Below, piece by piece: positions 1-8,909 of a DNA stretch of 64,000 nucleotides; within the stretch, counting starts at the first letter, position 1; every line of letters begins with the position of its first letter. The translations under genes were made by a program, and so were the position numbers. Source of the DNA: Pseudomonas fluorescens. GTDB taxonomy: Bacteria > Pseudomonadota > Gammaproteobacteria > Pseudomonadales > Pseudomonadaceae. Location of the stretch: positions 2,028,501 through 2,092,500 of the forward strand of contig NZ_CP078138.1 of the NCBI RefSeq assembly GCF_019212185.1. Reading direction: 5' to 3'. Under the pieces are notes generated by a model. That model worked only from the letters and a program-made list of their open reading frames with translations. It did not search any database and had not been told where the DNA came from.

Positions 1-1247
1 TACTCAACGAGGTGACCGGGCACATCGCCGGGTTCAGTGAAAAACTGGCTGAATACACCGGGCTCCTGGCTCAGGAAAAGCAGGTCTATCAACGCTTGCA
101 TCAACGTGCCGGCGACGTGGTGCGTCAGGTCGATCAGGCCTACGCGGCACAGGATCAGGCCATGCAGGCGGAACTGCAGAAAAACTCGCTATTGATCATT
201 GCGTCGTCGATTCTCGCCTTGTTGGTCGGCTTGGTCGCTGCCTGGGTCATTACCCGGTTGATTGTTGCGCCTTTACGCAGCGTGATCCGGCTTGCCGAGC
301 AAATTGCTGCCGGTGACTTGAGTGCAACGGTGGAGGTGACCCGGCGCGATGAAATCGGCCAACTGATGCAGGCCATGCAGCAGATGGGTTCAGGTTTGAG
401 CCGGATCGTCAGCGGGTTGCAGGCGGGAATCGAGCGGTTGGCCAGCTCCGCGCAGTCACTGTCGGCAGTGACTGAGCAGACCAATCTGGAAGTCAGTAGC
501 CAGAAGGAGGAGACCGAACAGGTCGCCACTGCCATGAATCAGATGACAGCCACTGTGCACGACGTCGCCCGCAACGCCGAAGAGGCTGCGCAGGCGGCAC
601 AGACTGCCGACGATAAAGTCGAAAACGGTCAAGTGGTGGTGCGCCAGAGTATGCAGCGGATTGAACAATTGGCGGACTCGGCGACCTCGGCCAGCTCCAG
701 CATTGATGGCCTGAGCGCGCAGATCCAGAATATCGGCAGCGTCCTCGACGTAATCAAGAGTGTGGCCGAACAGACCAATCTGCTTGCACTCAACGCTGCT
801 ATCGAAGCTGCGCGCGCGGGTGAGCAGGGCAGGGGATTCGCGGTGGTGGCCGATGAGGTTCGGGCCCTGGCCCGACGTACCCGGCAATCAACCGAGGAGA
901 TCGAAGGGTTGGTCAGCGCCCTGCGCGCGGCGGCCGAGGCTTCAGTGCAAACGATCCGCGGCAGCGGCGAACTGGTCAAGCTGGCGGTCAGCGATGCGCT
1001 GCAGACTGAAAGCGCGCTGGGCAGTATTGCTGCAGCGGTTTCGTTGATTCAGCAGATGAATCAGCAAATTGCGGCGGCAGCCGAGCAGCAGAGTTCGGTG
1101 GCTGAAGAAATCAATCGTAGCGTGACCAGCATTCGTGCCAGCGCCGATCAATCGTCACTGGCAATGCAAGGCAATGCTGCATCGAGCATTGAACTGGCGC
1201 AATTGGGGGGTGAGCTCAAGGGAATGGTGGGGCATTTCAGGCTGTAG
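1..1247 (+). CDS. methyl-accepting chemotaxis protein, 3' part
   Basis: The reading frame is open from the left edge, so the N-terminal part and probably most of the periplasmic sensor domain are missing. The visible part has a helical periplasmic end, one transmembrane segment (about residues 60-82 counted from the GTG at 12), a HAMP linker (about 82-135) and a long coiled-coil signalling domain. The conserved hairpin tip that contacts CheA and CheW is present around residues 253-289 ([20 protein letters not shown]). It would control the CheA kinase in response to an unknown ligand. There is no C-terminal CheR-tethering pentapeptide; the protein ends just after the signalling domain. The ligand cannot be predicted from what is left. 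Confidence 0.95.
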   Translation, partial: LNEVTGHIAGFSEKLAEYTGLLAQEKQVYQRLHQRAGDVVRQVDQAYAAQDQAMQAELQKNSLLIIASSILALLVGLVAAWVITRLIVAPLRSVIRLAEQIAAGDLSATVEVTRRDEIGQLMQAMQQMGSGLSRIVSGLQAGIERLASSAQSLSAVTEQTNLEVSSQKEETEQVATAMNQMTATVHDVARNAEEAAQAAQTADDKVENGQVVVRQSMQRIEQLADSATSASSSIDGLSAQIQNIGSVLDVIKSVAEQTNLLALNAAIEAARAGEQGRGFAVVADEVRALARRTRQSTEEIEGLVSALRAAAEASVQTIRGSGELVKLAVSDALQTESALGSIAAAVSLIQQMNQQIAAAAEQQSSVAEEINRSVTSIRASADQSSLAMQGNAASSIELAQLGGELKGMVGHFRL

Positions 1248-1312
1248 TGCGGTTCCATCATGAGGAAAGATCGCGGGCCAGAGACGGCCGGCGATCTTTC
1301 AGGGTGTGGCTA

Positions 1313-2083
1313 TCAGTCGTAGATTACTTTCTTTTTCCAGTCCGCTTCGGCCTCGACGTCCTTCAGGCCTTCGGTCAGCTCGTTGACATCACCTTCAACC
1401 GGCGCACTGTTGGTCAGCACCGTGGAGTTGGCGCGGGCAAGGAGCTTTTCAAGAAACTTCAACTGCTCGCTGTATACCTGCGGGTCCGTTTGTTTGCGCA
1501 GATACTGTACGCCACGCTCGAACGCCAGGCGGGCCTGCCCGGGTTGTTCCTGCTGCAAGGCGTGCTGGCCAAGATTGCTGAAGAACTCGATGTGCAGCAA
1601 CACCAGGATATGGCGAATTTCGCGTATCCAGCTTTTGGCTTCGTTGGTCGGTAGAAAACCGTCGTGGGCCGCGCGCGTGACCTGACCATGCAAGGCTTCC
1701 AGCAAGAAACGCACGTCCTTGGCCTTGGCCTCGGTGAGAATCGGTGCCGGTGGATTGTTGACCGGAATCGACTCGCCCTGAGCGATCAGCGCCTTCAACT
1801 CCTCAATACGGCTTTTCAGCGCTGCATTGGACTTCTCAAGGTTGAGCATGCGCTGGCAGACATTCAGTTCAAGGCGCGCCAGCAGCAATTTGAGCGCCGG
1901 GGTCATCAGTTGTCCGGGAAAGGTTTCGGTGATTTCGCCACAGCGGCGCAGACGGTCATTCAGTTCGAGCTTGGTGCGGGCCTTTTGCAGCTTGTTGTTT
2001 TCCACCACATTGTTCATGTAGCCAATGGCGATCAGTAATGCGATCCCAACTATTACTAGCAGGGTGATCATGAGTGGCGTCAC
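1313..2083 (-). CDS. conserved membrane-anchored coiled-coil protein of unknown function
   Basis: This is a 256-residue protein with one N-terminal hydrophobic segment (ITLLVIVGIALLIAIGYM) followed by a long helical, charged cytoplasmic or periplasmic part with heptad-like stretches (around KSNAALKSRIEELKALI). I recognise no catalytic motif. The GTG start at 2083 is chosen because an AGAGG ribosome-binding site lies 8 nt upstream; an ATG four codons inside is the alternative. The open frame extends further upstream, but that extension lacks a signal or an RBS. It is convergent with the chemoreceptor gene, and its start faces away from the tRNA cluster. Similar proteins occur beside the tRNA-Glu/Gly locus in other pseudomonads as far as I remember; function is unknown. 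Confidence 0.75.
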   Translation of the reverse strand: MTPLMITLLVIVGIALLIAIGYMNNVVENNKLQKARTKLELNDRLRRCGEITETFPGQLMTPALKLLLARLELNVCQRMLNLEKSNAALKSRIEELKALIAQGESIPVNNPPAPILTEAKAKDVRFLLEALHGQVTRAAHDGFLPTNEAKSWIREIRHILVLLHIEFFSNLGQHALQQEQPGQARLAFERGVQYLRKQTDPQVYSEQLKFLEKLLARANSTVLTNSAPVEGDVNELTEGLKDVEAEADWKKKVIYD

Positions 2084-2351
2084 CTTGAAGACCTCTTTTA
2101 AGGGTTTGCGTGCGAGTTTAGTGGCTATGCCCAAGAGCGCATAGGCCGGCGCGACGATCAGAAACGGGTCAGTTTGCTTGCTGCAACGACGCTGCGCCCA
2201 TGAATGCACATTGCCATTATCGGCGTGCAAGGGACTATAGCGCCTTGGCGAGTGCCAGAATATAGGCGTCAAACACCGGTCGGCCGAAAACCCTGATTCG
2301 TCCTTGAAAGGGCAGGGAAGTCATTGATTTAAATAAATTTATATCGGGGGG

Positions 2352-2380
2352 TTGACGACCCCTCAATCCATCCATAGAAT
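2352..2380 (+). promoter_or_regulatory. sigma-70 promoter of the tRNA-Glu/Gly array
   Basis: A -35 box TTGACG (2352-2357) and a -10 box TAGAAT (2375-2380) are separated by exactly 17 bp. A GC-rich discriminator (GCGCGCC) follows the -10 box, as is usual for stable-RNA promoters under stringent control. The first tRNA begins about 60 nt downstream. Confidence 0.8.
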
Positions 2381-2441
2381 GCGCGCCACTTACAGCGGAA
2401 AGCGAATAGCGAAACGCGGTGAGGAGTGAAGTTGTAGCTGT

Positions 2442-2517
2442 GTCCCCTTCGTCTAGTGGCCTAGGACACCGCCCTTTCACGGCGGTAACAGGGGTTCGAG
2501 TCCCCTAGGGGACGCCA
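2442..2517 (+). tRNA. tRNA-Glu(UUC), copy 1
   Basis: A 76-nt cloverleaf with an acceptor stem GTCCCCT/AGGGGAC, anticodon loop reading CTTTCAC (anticodon TTC), a GGTTCGAGTCC T-arm and an encoded CCA end. It is the first gene of a three-fold tandem Glu-Gly array. Confidence 0.97.
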
Positions 2518-2519
2518 AT

Positions 2520-2595
<76 letters not shown>

Positions 2596-2603
2596 ATTTT
2601 AAA

Positions 2604-2627
2604 CAGCAGTGCCTTCGGGCGGTGCTG
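2604..2627 (+). other. spacer hairpin between tRNA pairs
   Basis: The sequence CAGCAGTGCC-TTCG-GGCGGTGCTG can fold into a 10-bp stem with one mismatch and a UUCG tetraloop. It has no T-run, so it looks like a processing or stabilising hairpin rather than a terminator. Confidence 0.5.
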
Positions 2628-2698
2628 AGTGAAACCAGAACCCAGTCTTCGGATTGGATCTGGACACCGAAACACACACCATGTGTTCCGGGTAGCGT

Positions 2699-2774
2699 GT
2701 CCCCTTCGTCTAGTGGCCTAGGACACCGCCCTTTCACGGCGGTAACAGGGGTTCGAGTCCCCTAGGGGACGCCA
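2699..2774 (+). tRNA. tRNA-Glu(UUC), copy 2
   Basis: Identical over its 76 nt to the copy at 2442-2517, including anticodon TTC and encoded CCA. Second repeat of the array. Confidence 0.97.
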
Positions 2775-2777
2775 TTT

Positions 2778-2853
<76 letters not shown>

Positions 2854-2866
2854 AATTTAACGAGAG

Positions 2867-2890
2867 CGCCACTCATGGAGTGGCGTTTTT
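2867..2890 (+). terminator. internal terminator-like hairpin in the tRNA array
   Basis: CGCCACTC-ATG-GAGTGGCG followed by TTTTT forms an 8-bp GC-rich hairpin with a U-run. It lies between the second and third tRNA pairs and may partly stop transcription before the third pair, or serve in processing. Confidence 0.6.
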
Positions 2891-2930
2891 GTTCGGTACC
2901 AGACCACACGCTGTGTGGTCCGGGTAGTGT

Positions 2931-3006
2931 GTCCCCTTCGTCTAGTGGCCTAGGACACCGCCCTTTCACGGCGGTAACAGGGGTTCGAGTCCCCTAGGGG
3001 ACGCCA
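2931..3006 (+). tRNA. tRNA-Glu(UUC), copy 3
   Basis: Third 76-nt copy, same sequence as the other two tRNA-Glu genes, with encoded CCA. Confidence 0.97.
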
Positions 3007-3010
3007 TTTT

Positions 3011-3086
<76 letters not shown>

Positions 3087-3094
3087 TATTCATC

Positions 3095-3124
3095 AAAAAC
3101 GCCGCTCACTGAGCGGCGTTTTTG
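3095..3124 (+). terminator. terminator of the tRNA array
   Basis: A-run, then ACGCCGCTCA/TGAGCGGCGT stem (about 10 bp) and a following T-run. Rho-independent terminator closing the Glu-Gly array. From here to hisJ (3125-3504) I see no gene, only the palindrome listed next. Confidence 0.85.
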
Positions 3125-3381
3125 TTTGTGCGATTTTTATCCCCCAACCCGATTCGCCTCCCGGCCCGACCGAGCGGGCTTTGCCATTTCCCTGCGTCGA
3201 TGACGTTGCGAGTTGTTACCGGACGCACCAATACGAGGCGAATTTCCCTCAAGGTAACAGCCGGTAACCTAAGTGCAGACGACGGCATGCGCTGCTCTTT
3301 CCTTTCTAAACCCCCGTAATTGCGGGCTTGTGCCTGATTCCTACAGGCGACAAACGCGAGTTGGCTGATGGATTGCATATG

Positions 3382-3395
3382 CTTGTACGTACAAG
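3382..3395. promoter_or_regulatory. perfect palindrome CTTGTACGTACAAG, candidate HutC operator
   Basis: A 14-bp perfect palindrome lies about 110 bp upstream of hisJ. Its core is TGTA-CG-TACA. HutC, the urocanate-sensing GntR-family repressor of histidine use in Pseudomonas, is known to bind sites with TGTA-N2-TACA half-sites. The site sits in the 17-bp spacer of a possible promoter (TTGCAT at 3373 and TAAATC at 3396, a weak -10 box), which would suit a repressor. The assignment is by motif and context only. Confidence 0.55.
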
Positions 3396-3504
3396 TAAAT
3401 CTATGTGTGTAGGTGTTTCTACGCCGGATGACTTCGCAACAGCCTTGCACGCCACAGTACCCATGCGCCACAAGCGCCCGTAGCGGTTTTAGGAATTGAT
3501 AATA

Positions 3505-4287
3505 ATGAAAAGAACATTGCTGACCCTTTCTGCACTGACCCTGTGTATGGCCGCCGGTGCCGCTTTGGCCAAGGAGTACAAGGAGCTGCGTTTTGGCGTT
3601 GATCCGTCCTACGCGCCGTTCGAATCCAAAGCCGCGGACGGCAGCCTGGTGGGTTTCGACATCGATCTGGGTAATGCGATCTGCGCCGAGCTGAAGGTCA
3701 AGTGCAAGTGGGTCGAAAGCGATTTCGACGGGACCATTCCGGGTCTGAAGGCCAACAAGTTCGACGGTGTGATCTCATCGATGACCGTCACTGCGGCCCG
3801 GGAAAAAGTGATCGACTTCTCTACTGAGTTGTTCTCCGGGCCGACCGGTCTGGTCTACAGGAAAGGCGCCAACCTGGGGGTTGATCCGGCAGCGCTCAAG
3901 GGCAAGAAAGTTGGCTACGAGCAGGGCACTATTCAGGAGGCGTACGCCAAGCAGGTGCTGGATAAGGCGGGAGTAGAAACCCAGGCCTACGCCAATCAGG
4001 ACCAGGTATATGCCGACTTGGTGTCCGGCCGTCTCGACGCGTCGATCCAGGACATGCTGCAAGCTGAACTGGGTTTCCTGAAATCGCCACAAGGGGGTGA
4101 TTTCGAGGTCAGCAAACCAGTGGACAGCGAATTGCTGCCGGCGAAAACCGCAGTGGGCATCGCCAAGGGCAATGCCGAACTCAAGGCGCTGATCAACAAA
4201 GGCATCCAGGCGCTGCACGATGACGGCACTTACGCTTCGATCCAGAAGAAACACTTCGGCGACCTGAATCTCTACAGTGGCAAATAA
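3505..4287 (+). CDS. hisJ: histidine/basic amino-acid ABC transporter, periplasmic binding protein
   Basis: A 260-residue family-3 solute-binding protein of the lysine/arginine/ornithine/histidine type. It has a Sec signal peptide (about residues 1-22, ending in ALA before KEYKELRFGVD) and typical family stretches such as DPSYAPFESKAADGSLVGFD and FDGVISSMTVTAAREKVIDF. It captures the amino acid in the periplasm and delivers it to HisQM. The ATG at 3505 is chosen over an upstream TTG because AGGA lies at a good distance and the signal peptide begins there. A hairpin follows the stop, which would give the binding protein more transcript than the membrane parts. The exact substrate (histidine or arginine) is inferred from similarity and from the HutC-like site upstream. 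Confidence 0.88.
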   Translation: MKRTLLTLSALTLCMAAGAALAKEYKELRFGVDPSYAPFESKAADGSLVGFDIDLGNAICAELKVKCKWVESDFDGTIPGLKANKFDGVISSMTVTAAREKVIDFSTELFSGPTGLVYRKGANLGVDPAALKGKKVGYEQGTIQEAYAKQVLDKAGVETQAYANQDQVYADLVSGRLDASIQDMLQAELGFLKSPQGGDFEVSKPVDSELLPAKTAVGIAKGNAELKALINKGIQALHDDGTYASIQKKHFGDLNLYSGK

Positions 4288-4294
4288 CGCTCCC

Positions 4295-4321
4295 GCGCCC
4301 TTCCTTGAGGAGGGCGCTTTT
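4295..4321 (+). terminator. attenuator hairpin between hisJ and hisQ
   Basis: GCGCCCTTCC-TTGA-GGAGGGCGC followed by TTTT. It lies between the binding-protein gene and the permease genes of one operon, so it probably stops part of the transcription and gives hisJ an excess of mRNA. Confidence 0.7.
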
Positions 4322-4344
4322 CATAGCTATGGGTCCTGTGAATT

Positions 4345-5073
4345 ATGTTCGACACTCTCTTACAGACACTCGGGCTTTCCGCATTCAGCTTGAAGGGCTT
4401 CGGCCCTCTGTTGCTGGAAGGCACCTGGATGACCGTCAAGCTCTCAATCCTCTCACTGTTGCTGAGCGTGCTGCTCGGTCTGATCGGGGCCAGCGCCAAG
4501 CTGTCCAGTCTCAAGATTCTGCGCATTCCCGCCCAGCTCTACACTACGCTGATTCGCGGCGTTCCCGACCTGGTGCTGATGCTGCTGATTTTCTACAGTC
4601 TGCAAACCTGGCTGACCAGTTTCACCGTCGCCATGGACTGGGAATACATCGAAATCAATCCGTTCGGTGCAGGCATCATCACCTTGGGCTTTATTTACGG
4701 CGCTTATTTCACCGAAACCTTTCGCGGCGCGATCCTCGCCGTCCCGCGCGGGCAGATGGAAGCGGCCACGGCCTATGGTTTGAGCCGGGCCCAGCGTTTT
4801 CGTTTCGTGGTCTTCCCGCAGATGATGCGCTTTGCCCTGCCGGGTATTGGCAACAACTGGATGGTGATTCTCAAGGCTACCGCGCTGGTGTCGATCATTG
4901 GTCTTGCCGACTTGGTCAAGGCCGCCCAGGATGCCGGAAAGAGCACTTACCAACTGTTCTTTTTCCTGGTGCTGGCGGCGCTGATCTACCTGGTGATTAC
5001 CAGTGCGTCCAACGTTGTACTGCGCTGGCTTGAACAACATTACGCGGCGGGTTCCCGGGAGGCGGTTCGATGA
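4345..5073 (+). CDS. hisQ: amino-acid ABC transporter permease HisQ
   Basis: A 242-residue inner-membrane permease of the histidine/arginine family with about five membrane segments. The EAA loop that contacts the ATPase is visible (QMEAATAYGLSRAQRFRFVV). It pairs with HisM to form the channel. Its last four bases overlap the start of hisM (ATGA), so the two are translationally coupled. No strong ribosome-binding site is seen before the ATG. P. aeruginosa has a similar gene set (hisJQMP), and an alternative name would be the paralogous aot system. Confidence 0.88.
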   Translation: MFDTLLQTLGLSAFSLKGFGPLLLEGTWMTVKLSILSLLLSVLLGLIGASAKLSSLKILRIPAQLYTTLIRGVPDLVLMLLIFYSLQTWLTSFTVAMDWEYIEINPFGAGIITLGFIYGAYFTETFRGAILAVPRGQMEAATAYGLSRAQRFRFVVFPQMMRFALPGIGNNWMVILKATALVSIIGLADLVKAAQDAGKSTYQLFFFLVLAALIYLVITSASNVVLRWLEQHYAAGSREAVR

Positions 5074-5780
5074 TTGAGCTGATGCAGGAATACTGGAAAC
5101 CGTTCTTCTACAGCGACGGCTACCACATTACCGGGCTGGCCATGACCCTGTGGCTGCTCAGTGCCTCGATCTTCATTGGCTTCCTGGTGTCGATTCCGCT
5201 GTCGATCGCCCGGGTCTCATCGAAGTTCTACGTGCGTCTGCCGGTGCAGTTCTACACCTACCTGTTCCGCGGCACGCCGCTGTATATCCAGCTGCTGATT
5301 TGCTACACCGGGATCTACAGCCTGGCCGCCATTCGCGCGCAGCCAGTGCTCGATGCGTTCTTCCGTGACGCCATGAACTGCACCATCCTCGCTTTTGCCC
5401 TGAACACCTGCGCCTACACCACGGAGATCTTTGCCGGGGCGATTCGCAGCATGAATCACGGCGAAGTCGAGGCGGCCAAGGCCTATGGTCTGACCGGCTG
5501 GAAGCTGTATGCCTACGTGATCATGCCTTCGGCCCTGCGCCGCTCGTTGCCGTACTACAGCAACGAAGTGATCCTGATGCTGCACTCGACCACCGTGGCG
5601 TTCACCGCGACCATCCCGGACATTCTCAAGGTGGCGCGTGATGCCAACTCGGCGACCTTCCTGACTTTCCAGTCGTTCGGAATCGCTGCGTTGATTTATC
5701 TGGTGGTCACCTTTGCCTTGGTTGGTCTGTTCCGGGTGGCCGAGCGCCGCTGGCTGGCGTTTCTCGGTCCGGCTCACTGA
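5070..5780 (+). CDS. hisM: amino-acid ABC transporter permease HisM
   Basis: A 236-residue permease, second half of the HisQM heterodimer. It has several hydrophobic membrane spans, the family stretch QFYTYLFRGTPLYIQLLICY and an EAA loop (EVEAAKAYGLTGWKLYAYVI). It starts inside the hisQ stop codon. The ATPase gene follows after about 100 nt without an obvious terminator, so the operon continues. Confidence 0.9.
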   Translation: MIELMQEYWKPFFYSDGYHITGLAMTLWLLSASIFIGFLVSIPLSIARVSSKFYVRLPVQFYTYLFRGTPLYIQLLICYTGIYSLAAIRAQPVLDAFFRDAMNCTILAFALNTCAYTTEIFAGAIRSMNHGEVEAAKAYGLTGWKLYAYVIMPSALRRSLPYYSNEVILMLHSTTVAFTATIPDILKVARDANSATFLTFQSFGIAALIYLVVTFALVGLFRVAERRWLAFLGPAH

Positions 5781-5882
5781 TAGCGGGTCATCCCCACGGC
5801 CGTGCAGCGGCCAGTGGGCTATTTCGGCGCTGGCGCGATTCCCGCCGCGGCGATTCATTTCCCTGATTGGATGTTTGCGCAC

Positions 5883-6647
5883 ATGTACAAACTGACCATT
5901 GAAGACCTGCACAAGAGTTACGGTAGCCACGAAGTGCTCAAGGGTGTTTCCCTCAAGGCCAACACCGGTGATGTGATCAGCCTGATCGGCGCCAGCGGCT
6001 CGGGCAAGAGTACCTTTTTGCGTTGCATCAACTTTCTCGAAACGCCCAACGATGGCGCCATGAGCCTGGATGGCAAGCCGATTCGCATGGTCAAGAATCA
6101 CCATGGCATGCAGGTCGCCGATGACGCCGAATTGCAGCGTCTGCGCACGCGCCTGGCCATGGTGTTTCAGCATTTCAATCTGTGGGGGCACATGACTGTG
6201 CTGGAGAACATCACCATGGCCCCGCGCCGGGTGCTGGGCGTCAGCAAGAAAGACGCCGAAGACCGTGCTCGCCGTTATCTGGAAAAGGTCGGCCTGCCGG
6301 CCCGCGTGGCCGAGCAGTACCCGGCCTTTCTATCCGGCGGTCAGCAGCAGCGCGTGGCCATTGCCCGAGCGTTAGCGATGGAGCCGGAGGTCATGCTGTT
6401 CGATGAGCCGACGTCGGCGCTGGATCCTGAATTGGTCGGTGAAGTGCTCAAGGTCATCCAGGGGTTGGCAGAAGAAGGCCGGACCATGATCATGGTGACC
6501 CACGAAATGAGCTTTGCCCGCAAGGTCTCCAACCAGGTGTTGTTCCTGCATCAGGGGCGGGTGGAGGAGCAGGGGGCGCCGGAAGAGGTGTTGGGTAATC
6601 CCAAAAGTGAGCGCCTGCAGCAGTTCCTCAGTGGCAATTTGAAGTAG
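5883..6647 (+). CDS. hisP: amino-acid ABC transporter ATP-binding protein HisP
   Basis: A 254-residue ABC ATPase that powers the HisJQM transporter. It has Walker A (GASGSGKST, residues 36-44), the Q-loop, the signature LSGGQQQRV, Walker B ending VMLFDEPTSALD, and the switch histidine in MVTHEMSF. The ATG at 5883 gives the MYKL N-terminus normal for the family; an in-frame ATG four codons upstream is possible but neither has a clear ribosome-binding site. It ends the hisJQMP operon and is convergent with the alaX-like gene, with a perfect hairpin between them. Confidence 0.92.
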   Translation: MYKLTIEDLHKSYGSHEVLKGVSLKANTGDVISLIGASGSGKSTFLRCINFLETPNDGAMSLDGKPIRMVKNHHGMQVADDAELQRLRTRLAMVFQHFNLWGHMTVLENITMAPRRVLGVSKKDAEDRARRYLEKVGLPARVAEQYPAFLSGGQQQRVAIARALAMEPEVMLFDEPTSALDPELVGEVLKVIQGLAEEGRTMIMVTHEMSFARKVSNQVLFLHQGRVEEQGAPEEVLGNPKSERLQQFLSGNLK

Positions 6648-6658
6648 TTGAGCGGCGA

Positions 6659-6691
6659 GGGTTTGAGCTTCGATGAAGGTTGCTCAAACCC
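6659..6691. terminator. hairpin between convergent hisP and alaX-like genes
   Basis: GGGTTTGAGC and its exact complement GCTCAAACCC are separated by 13 nt. There is no long T-run, but the 10-bp stem lies exactly between two convergent stops, so a two-way terminator is likely. Confidence 0.55.
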
Positions 6692-6698
6692 GGCGGGC

Positions 6699-7325
6699 TC
6701 AGTTCACCGCGTAGCGAACCGAAAGTGTGCCTTTTTTCTGCGCGACCGACTCGATGACCACGTCACCCAGGTCCTGCAGGCGTCGCACATGGGTGCCGCC
6801 GCAACCGTAGGCGGGCAGTTCGCCGAAGCTGATTTCCCGCGCTCCTTCGCGCAGTGACGTCAGGCGCGGCAGGTCGGCGCTGGTCCAGCGATCAAGCGCG
6901 TTCTGGATGGTTGCACTGTCGAAATCAGTGGGTGCCTGGCCAGGCTTGAACGTGACCCGGCTTTCCCCTGGCCAGTGATGACCCTTGACTGGAACCCAGC
7001 CCAGGGTTTCGGCGAAGTGACCGATTAGATGCCCGGCACTGTGCAATCGGCTGTTGAGCTGACGGCGTGGCTCATCGATGTCGATACGGGTCATGCCGAT
7101 GCTGACCGCTCGATCGACGAAGTGCACGATGCGCTCGGGCTCCTGAACCACCCGCAATACCTGGCTTTCGCCAATCCAGCCAGTATCACAAGGTTGACCG
7201 CCCCCTTGAGGATGGAACAGCGTGGCGCGCAACACGACCGCAAATTCACTCTCGCAGGGCGTGCATTCCATGACTTCCACGTTGGCTTGCAGCTCATCAC
7301 TGTGGAAGAACAGGCGAAGCGTCAT
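6699..7325 (-). CDS. alanyl-tRNA editing protein, AlaX type
   Basis: A 208-residue stand-alone homologue of the editing domain of alanyl-tRNA synthetase. The metal-binding signature is complete: HSAGHLIGH (HxxxH type) near the middle and YGCGGTHV near the C-terminus, plus the fold marker FHPQGGGQP. Such proteins hydrolyse Ser-tRNA-Ala or Gly-tRNA-Ala and so prevent mistranslation. It is transcribed divergently from the LysR gene with only 91 bp between the two starts, so that regulator may control it. The neighbouring Glu-Gly tRNA array is not a substrate in the known reaction. Confidence 0.88.
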   Translation of the reverse strand: MTLRLFFHSDELQANVEVMECTPCESEFAVVLRATLFHPQGGGQPCDTGWIGESQVLRVVQEPERIVHFVDRAVSIGMTRIDIDEPRRQLNSRLHSAGHLIGHFAETLGWVPVKGHHWPGESRVTFKPGQAPTDFDSATIQNALDRWTSADLPRLTSLREGAREISFGELPAYGCGGTHVRRLQDLGDVVIESVAQKKGTLSVRYAVN

Positions 7326-7416
7326 ATTCCATACTCTGATTGAAATTTCGATTTTTAATTATATGGATGGCGCAAAAGCGTGATAATCCGTTCAAACATC
7401 AAAGGACTGTTGCGTC

Positions 7417-8415
7417 GTGAGCATAAATCTTCCCCTGCCGTTGCTGGGAGAAATGGCCATTTTTGTCAAAGTGGTGGAAACCGGCAGCTTTTCGGAAGCC
7501 GCACGCCAGCTCGGCGCTTCGCCTTCTTCGGTCAGCCGGAGCATTTCGCGCCTGGAAAAGGCCCTTGCTACGCGTTTGTTGCAGCGCACCACGCGTAAAT
7601 TGCGCTTGAGCGAAGGTGGTGAAGAGGTATTCAAGCACTGCCAGGAGATGGTCAGCGCTGCGCGCTCGGTCATGGAGATCAGTGGCCAGTTCACCCAGGA
7701 GCCCGAAGGTCTGGTGCGCATCAGCGTGCCCAAGGCCGTCGGGCGATTTGTGATCCATCCGCACATGCCGGAATTTCTGCGGCGGTTTCCCAAGGTCGAT
7801 GTCGAGCTGTTGCTGGAGGATCGTCAGGTCGACCTGATCGACGATCATGTTGATCTGGCGATTCGCATCACCGACCGGCCACCGCCGGGGCTGATCGGAC
7901 GGCAACTGCTGAGCATCGACCACATACTCTGTGCGACCCCGCAGTACTTGGCCGAGCACGGCACGCCAACTCACCCCCATGACTTGCTCAATCACAGCTG
8001 CATCTATCTGGGTGAAACCCCCAGCGATGCCCGCTGGAAATTCAGGCAAGGGGCCCGAAGCGTGACCGTCGGTGTGCGTGGTCGCTATGCGGCCAATCAC
8101 ACCGGGGTACGGCTGGGGGCGGTATTGCAACACATCGGCATCGGCAGCTTGCCGTACTTTACCGCGCGCCATGCCCTGGAGCAGGGGTTGATGGTGCAGG
8201 TCCTGCCCGACTGGACGTTCCTTGCCTCTTATCACGGTGGCGCCTGGCTGCTGTACTCACCCACGCGCTACCTGCCAGCCAAGCTGCGGGTGCTGATCGA
8301 TTATCTGGTGGAGTGCCTGGAGCAGGAGCCGACCCTGGGCAAGCCGGGCAGGGGCGCGGCTTCAGGCTCAAGCGTCGGCGAGTACGAATCACCCGAAAAC
8401 GGCGCTCTGTTCTGA
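7417..8415 (+). CDS. LysR-family transcriptional regulator
   Basis: A 332-residue LysR regulator with an N-terminal winged helix-turn-helix (about residues 8-66, FSEAARQLGASPSSVSRSIS) and a C-terminal periplasmic-binding-like sensor domain. The GTG start has AAAGGA about 10 nt upstream; the family core begins at the following MAIFVKVVETGSF. It belongs to the CrgA-like subgroup by its RLEKALATRLLQRTTRKLRL stretch. The C-terminal 30 residues are unusually Gly/Ser-rich. It diverges from the alaX-like gene, its most likely target; no effector can be named. Confidence 0.9.
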   Translation: MSINLPLPLLGEMAIFVKVVETGSFSEAARQLGASPSSVSRSISRLEKALATRLLQRTTRKLRLSEGGEEVFKHCQEMVSAARSVMEISGQFTQEPEGLVRISVPKAVGRFVIHPHMPEFLRRFPKVDVELLLEDRQVDLIDDHVDLAIRITDRPPPGLIGRQLLSIDHILCATPQYLAEHGTPTHPHDLLNHSCIYLGETPSDARWKFRQGARSVTVGVRGRYAANHTGVRLGAVLQHIGIGSLPYFTARHALEQGLMVQVLPDWTFLASYHGGAWLLYSPTRYLPAKLRVLIDYLVECLEQEPTLGKPGRGAASGSSVGEYESPENGALF

Positions 8416-8433
8416 GTCCAGTCAGGCGCCAAC

Positions 8434-8467
8434 AAAAAAGGCCCGTCTTTCTGGCAGGCGGGCCTTC
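8434..8467 (+). terminator. terminator after the LysR gene
   Basis: A-run, then GGCCCGTC ... GGCGGGCC hairpin and a short T-rich tail. It lies between convergent genes (LysR gene and the 8487-8885 gene) and can work both ways because of the A-run on its left. Confidence 0.75.
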
Positions 8468-8486
8468 TGTCGGGACTGATTGAGGA

Positions 8487-8885
8487 TCAGTGCTTGCTGT
8501 CCTGGTTCGACAGGGTCATCAGCTGTTTTTCCTGGTTCCAATCGAACGGTTCGTCATTCTGTTCGGCTTCGAAGCGACGTTCTTCCAGCGTCTGATACAT
8601 GTCTAGTTCGTCATCGGGCATGTAGTGCAGGCAGTCGCCACCAAAGAACCACAGCAGATCACGCGGCACCAGGTGGGCGATTTGCGGGTAACGCTGGATG
8701 ACCTGGCACATCAGGTCCTGGCCCAGGTACTGGCTGTCGACCGGGTCGACTGGCAGCGCTTCACGCAGTTCATCGAAACGCTCCAGGAACAGCGCGTGAC
8801 TTTCTTCCGGAACCTGCTCGGCTTCACCGACAGCGACCAGAATACTGCGCAGGAGGTCAAGCTGGACGAGGGTTTGATCGAGCAT
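8487..8885 (-). CDS. conserved Pseudomonas protein, PA2817-like family
   Basis: A 132-residue acidic, soluble protein without signal peptide or membrane segment. It is rich in charged residues and has a marked stretch DLLWFFGGDCLHYMPDDE. I know of a small conserved Pseudomonas family of this size encoded next to fadE; no function has been assigned to it. It lies downstream of fadE on the same strand, with a terminator-like hairpin between, so part of its expression may come from fadE read-through. Confidence 0.75.
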   Translation of the reverse strand: MLDQTLVQLDLLRSILVAVGEAEQVPEESHALFLERFDELREALPVDPVDSQYLGQDLMCQVIQRYPQIAHLVPRDLLWFFGGDCLHYMPDDELDMYQTLEERRFEAEQNDEPFDWNQEKQLMTLSNQDSKH

Positions 8886-8909
8886 AAGGGCAGTCCTCTA
8901 CAACAAAGC

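Noticed and set aside
3106..3471. A 121-codon minus-strand frame before hisJ.
   Set aside because: No ribosome-binding site, odd composition, and it runs through the tRNA terminator and the palindrome.
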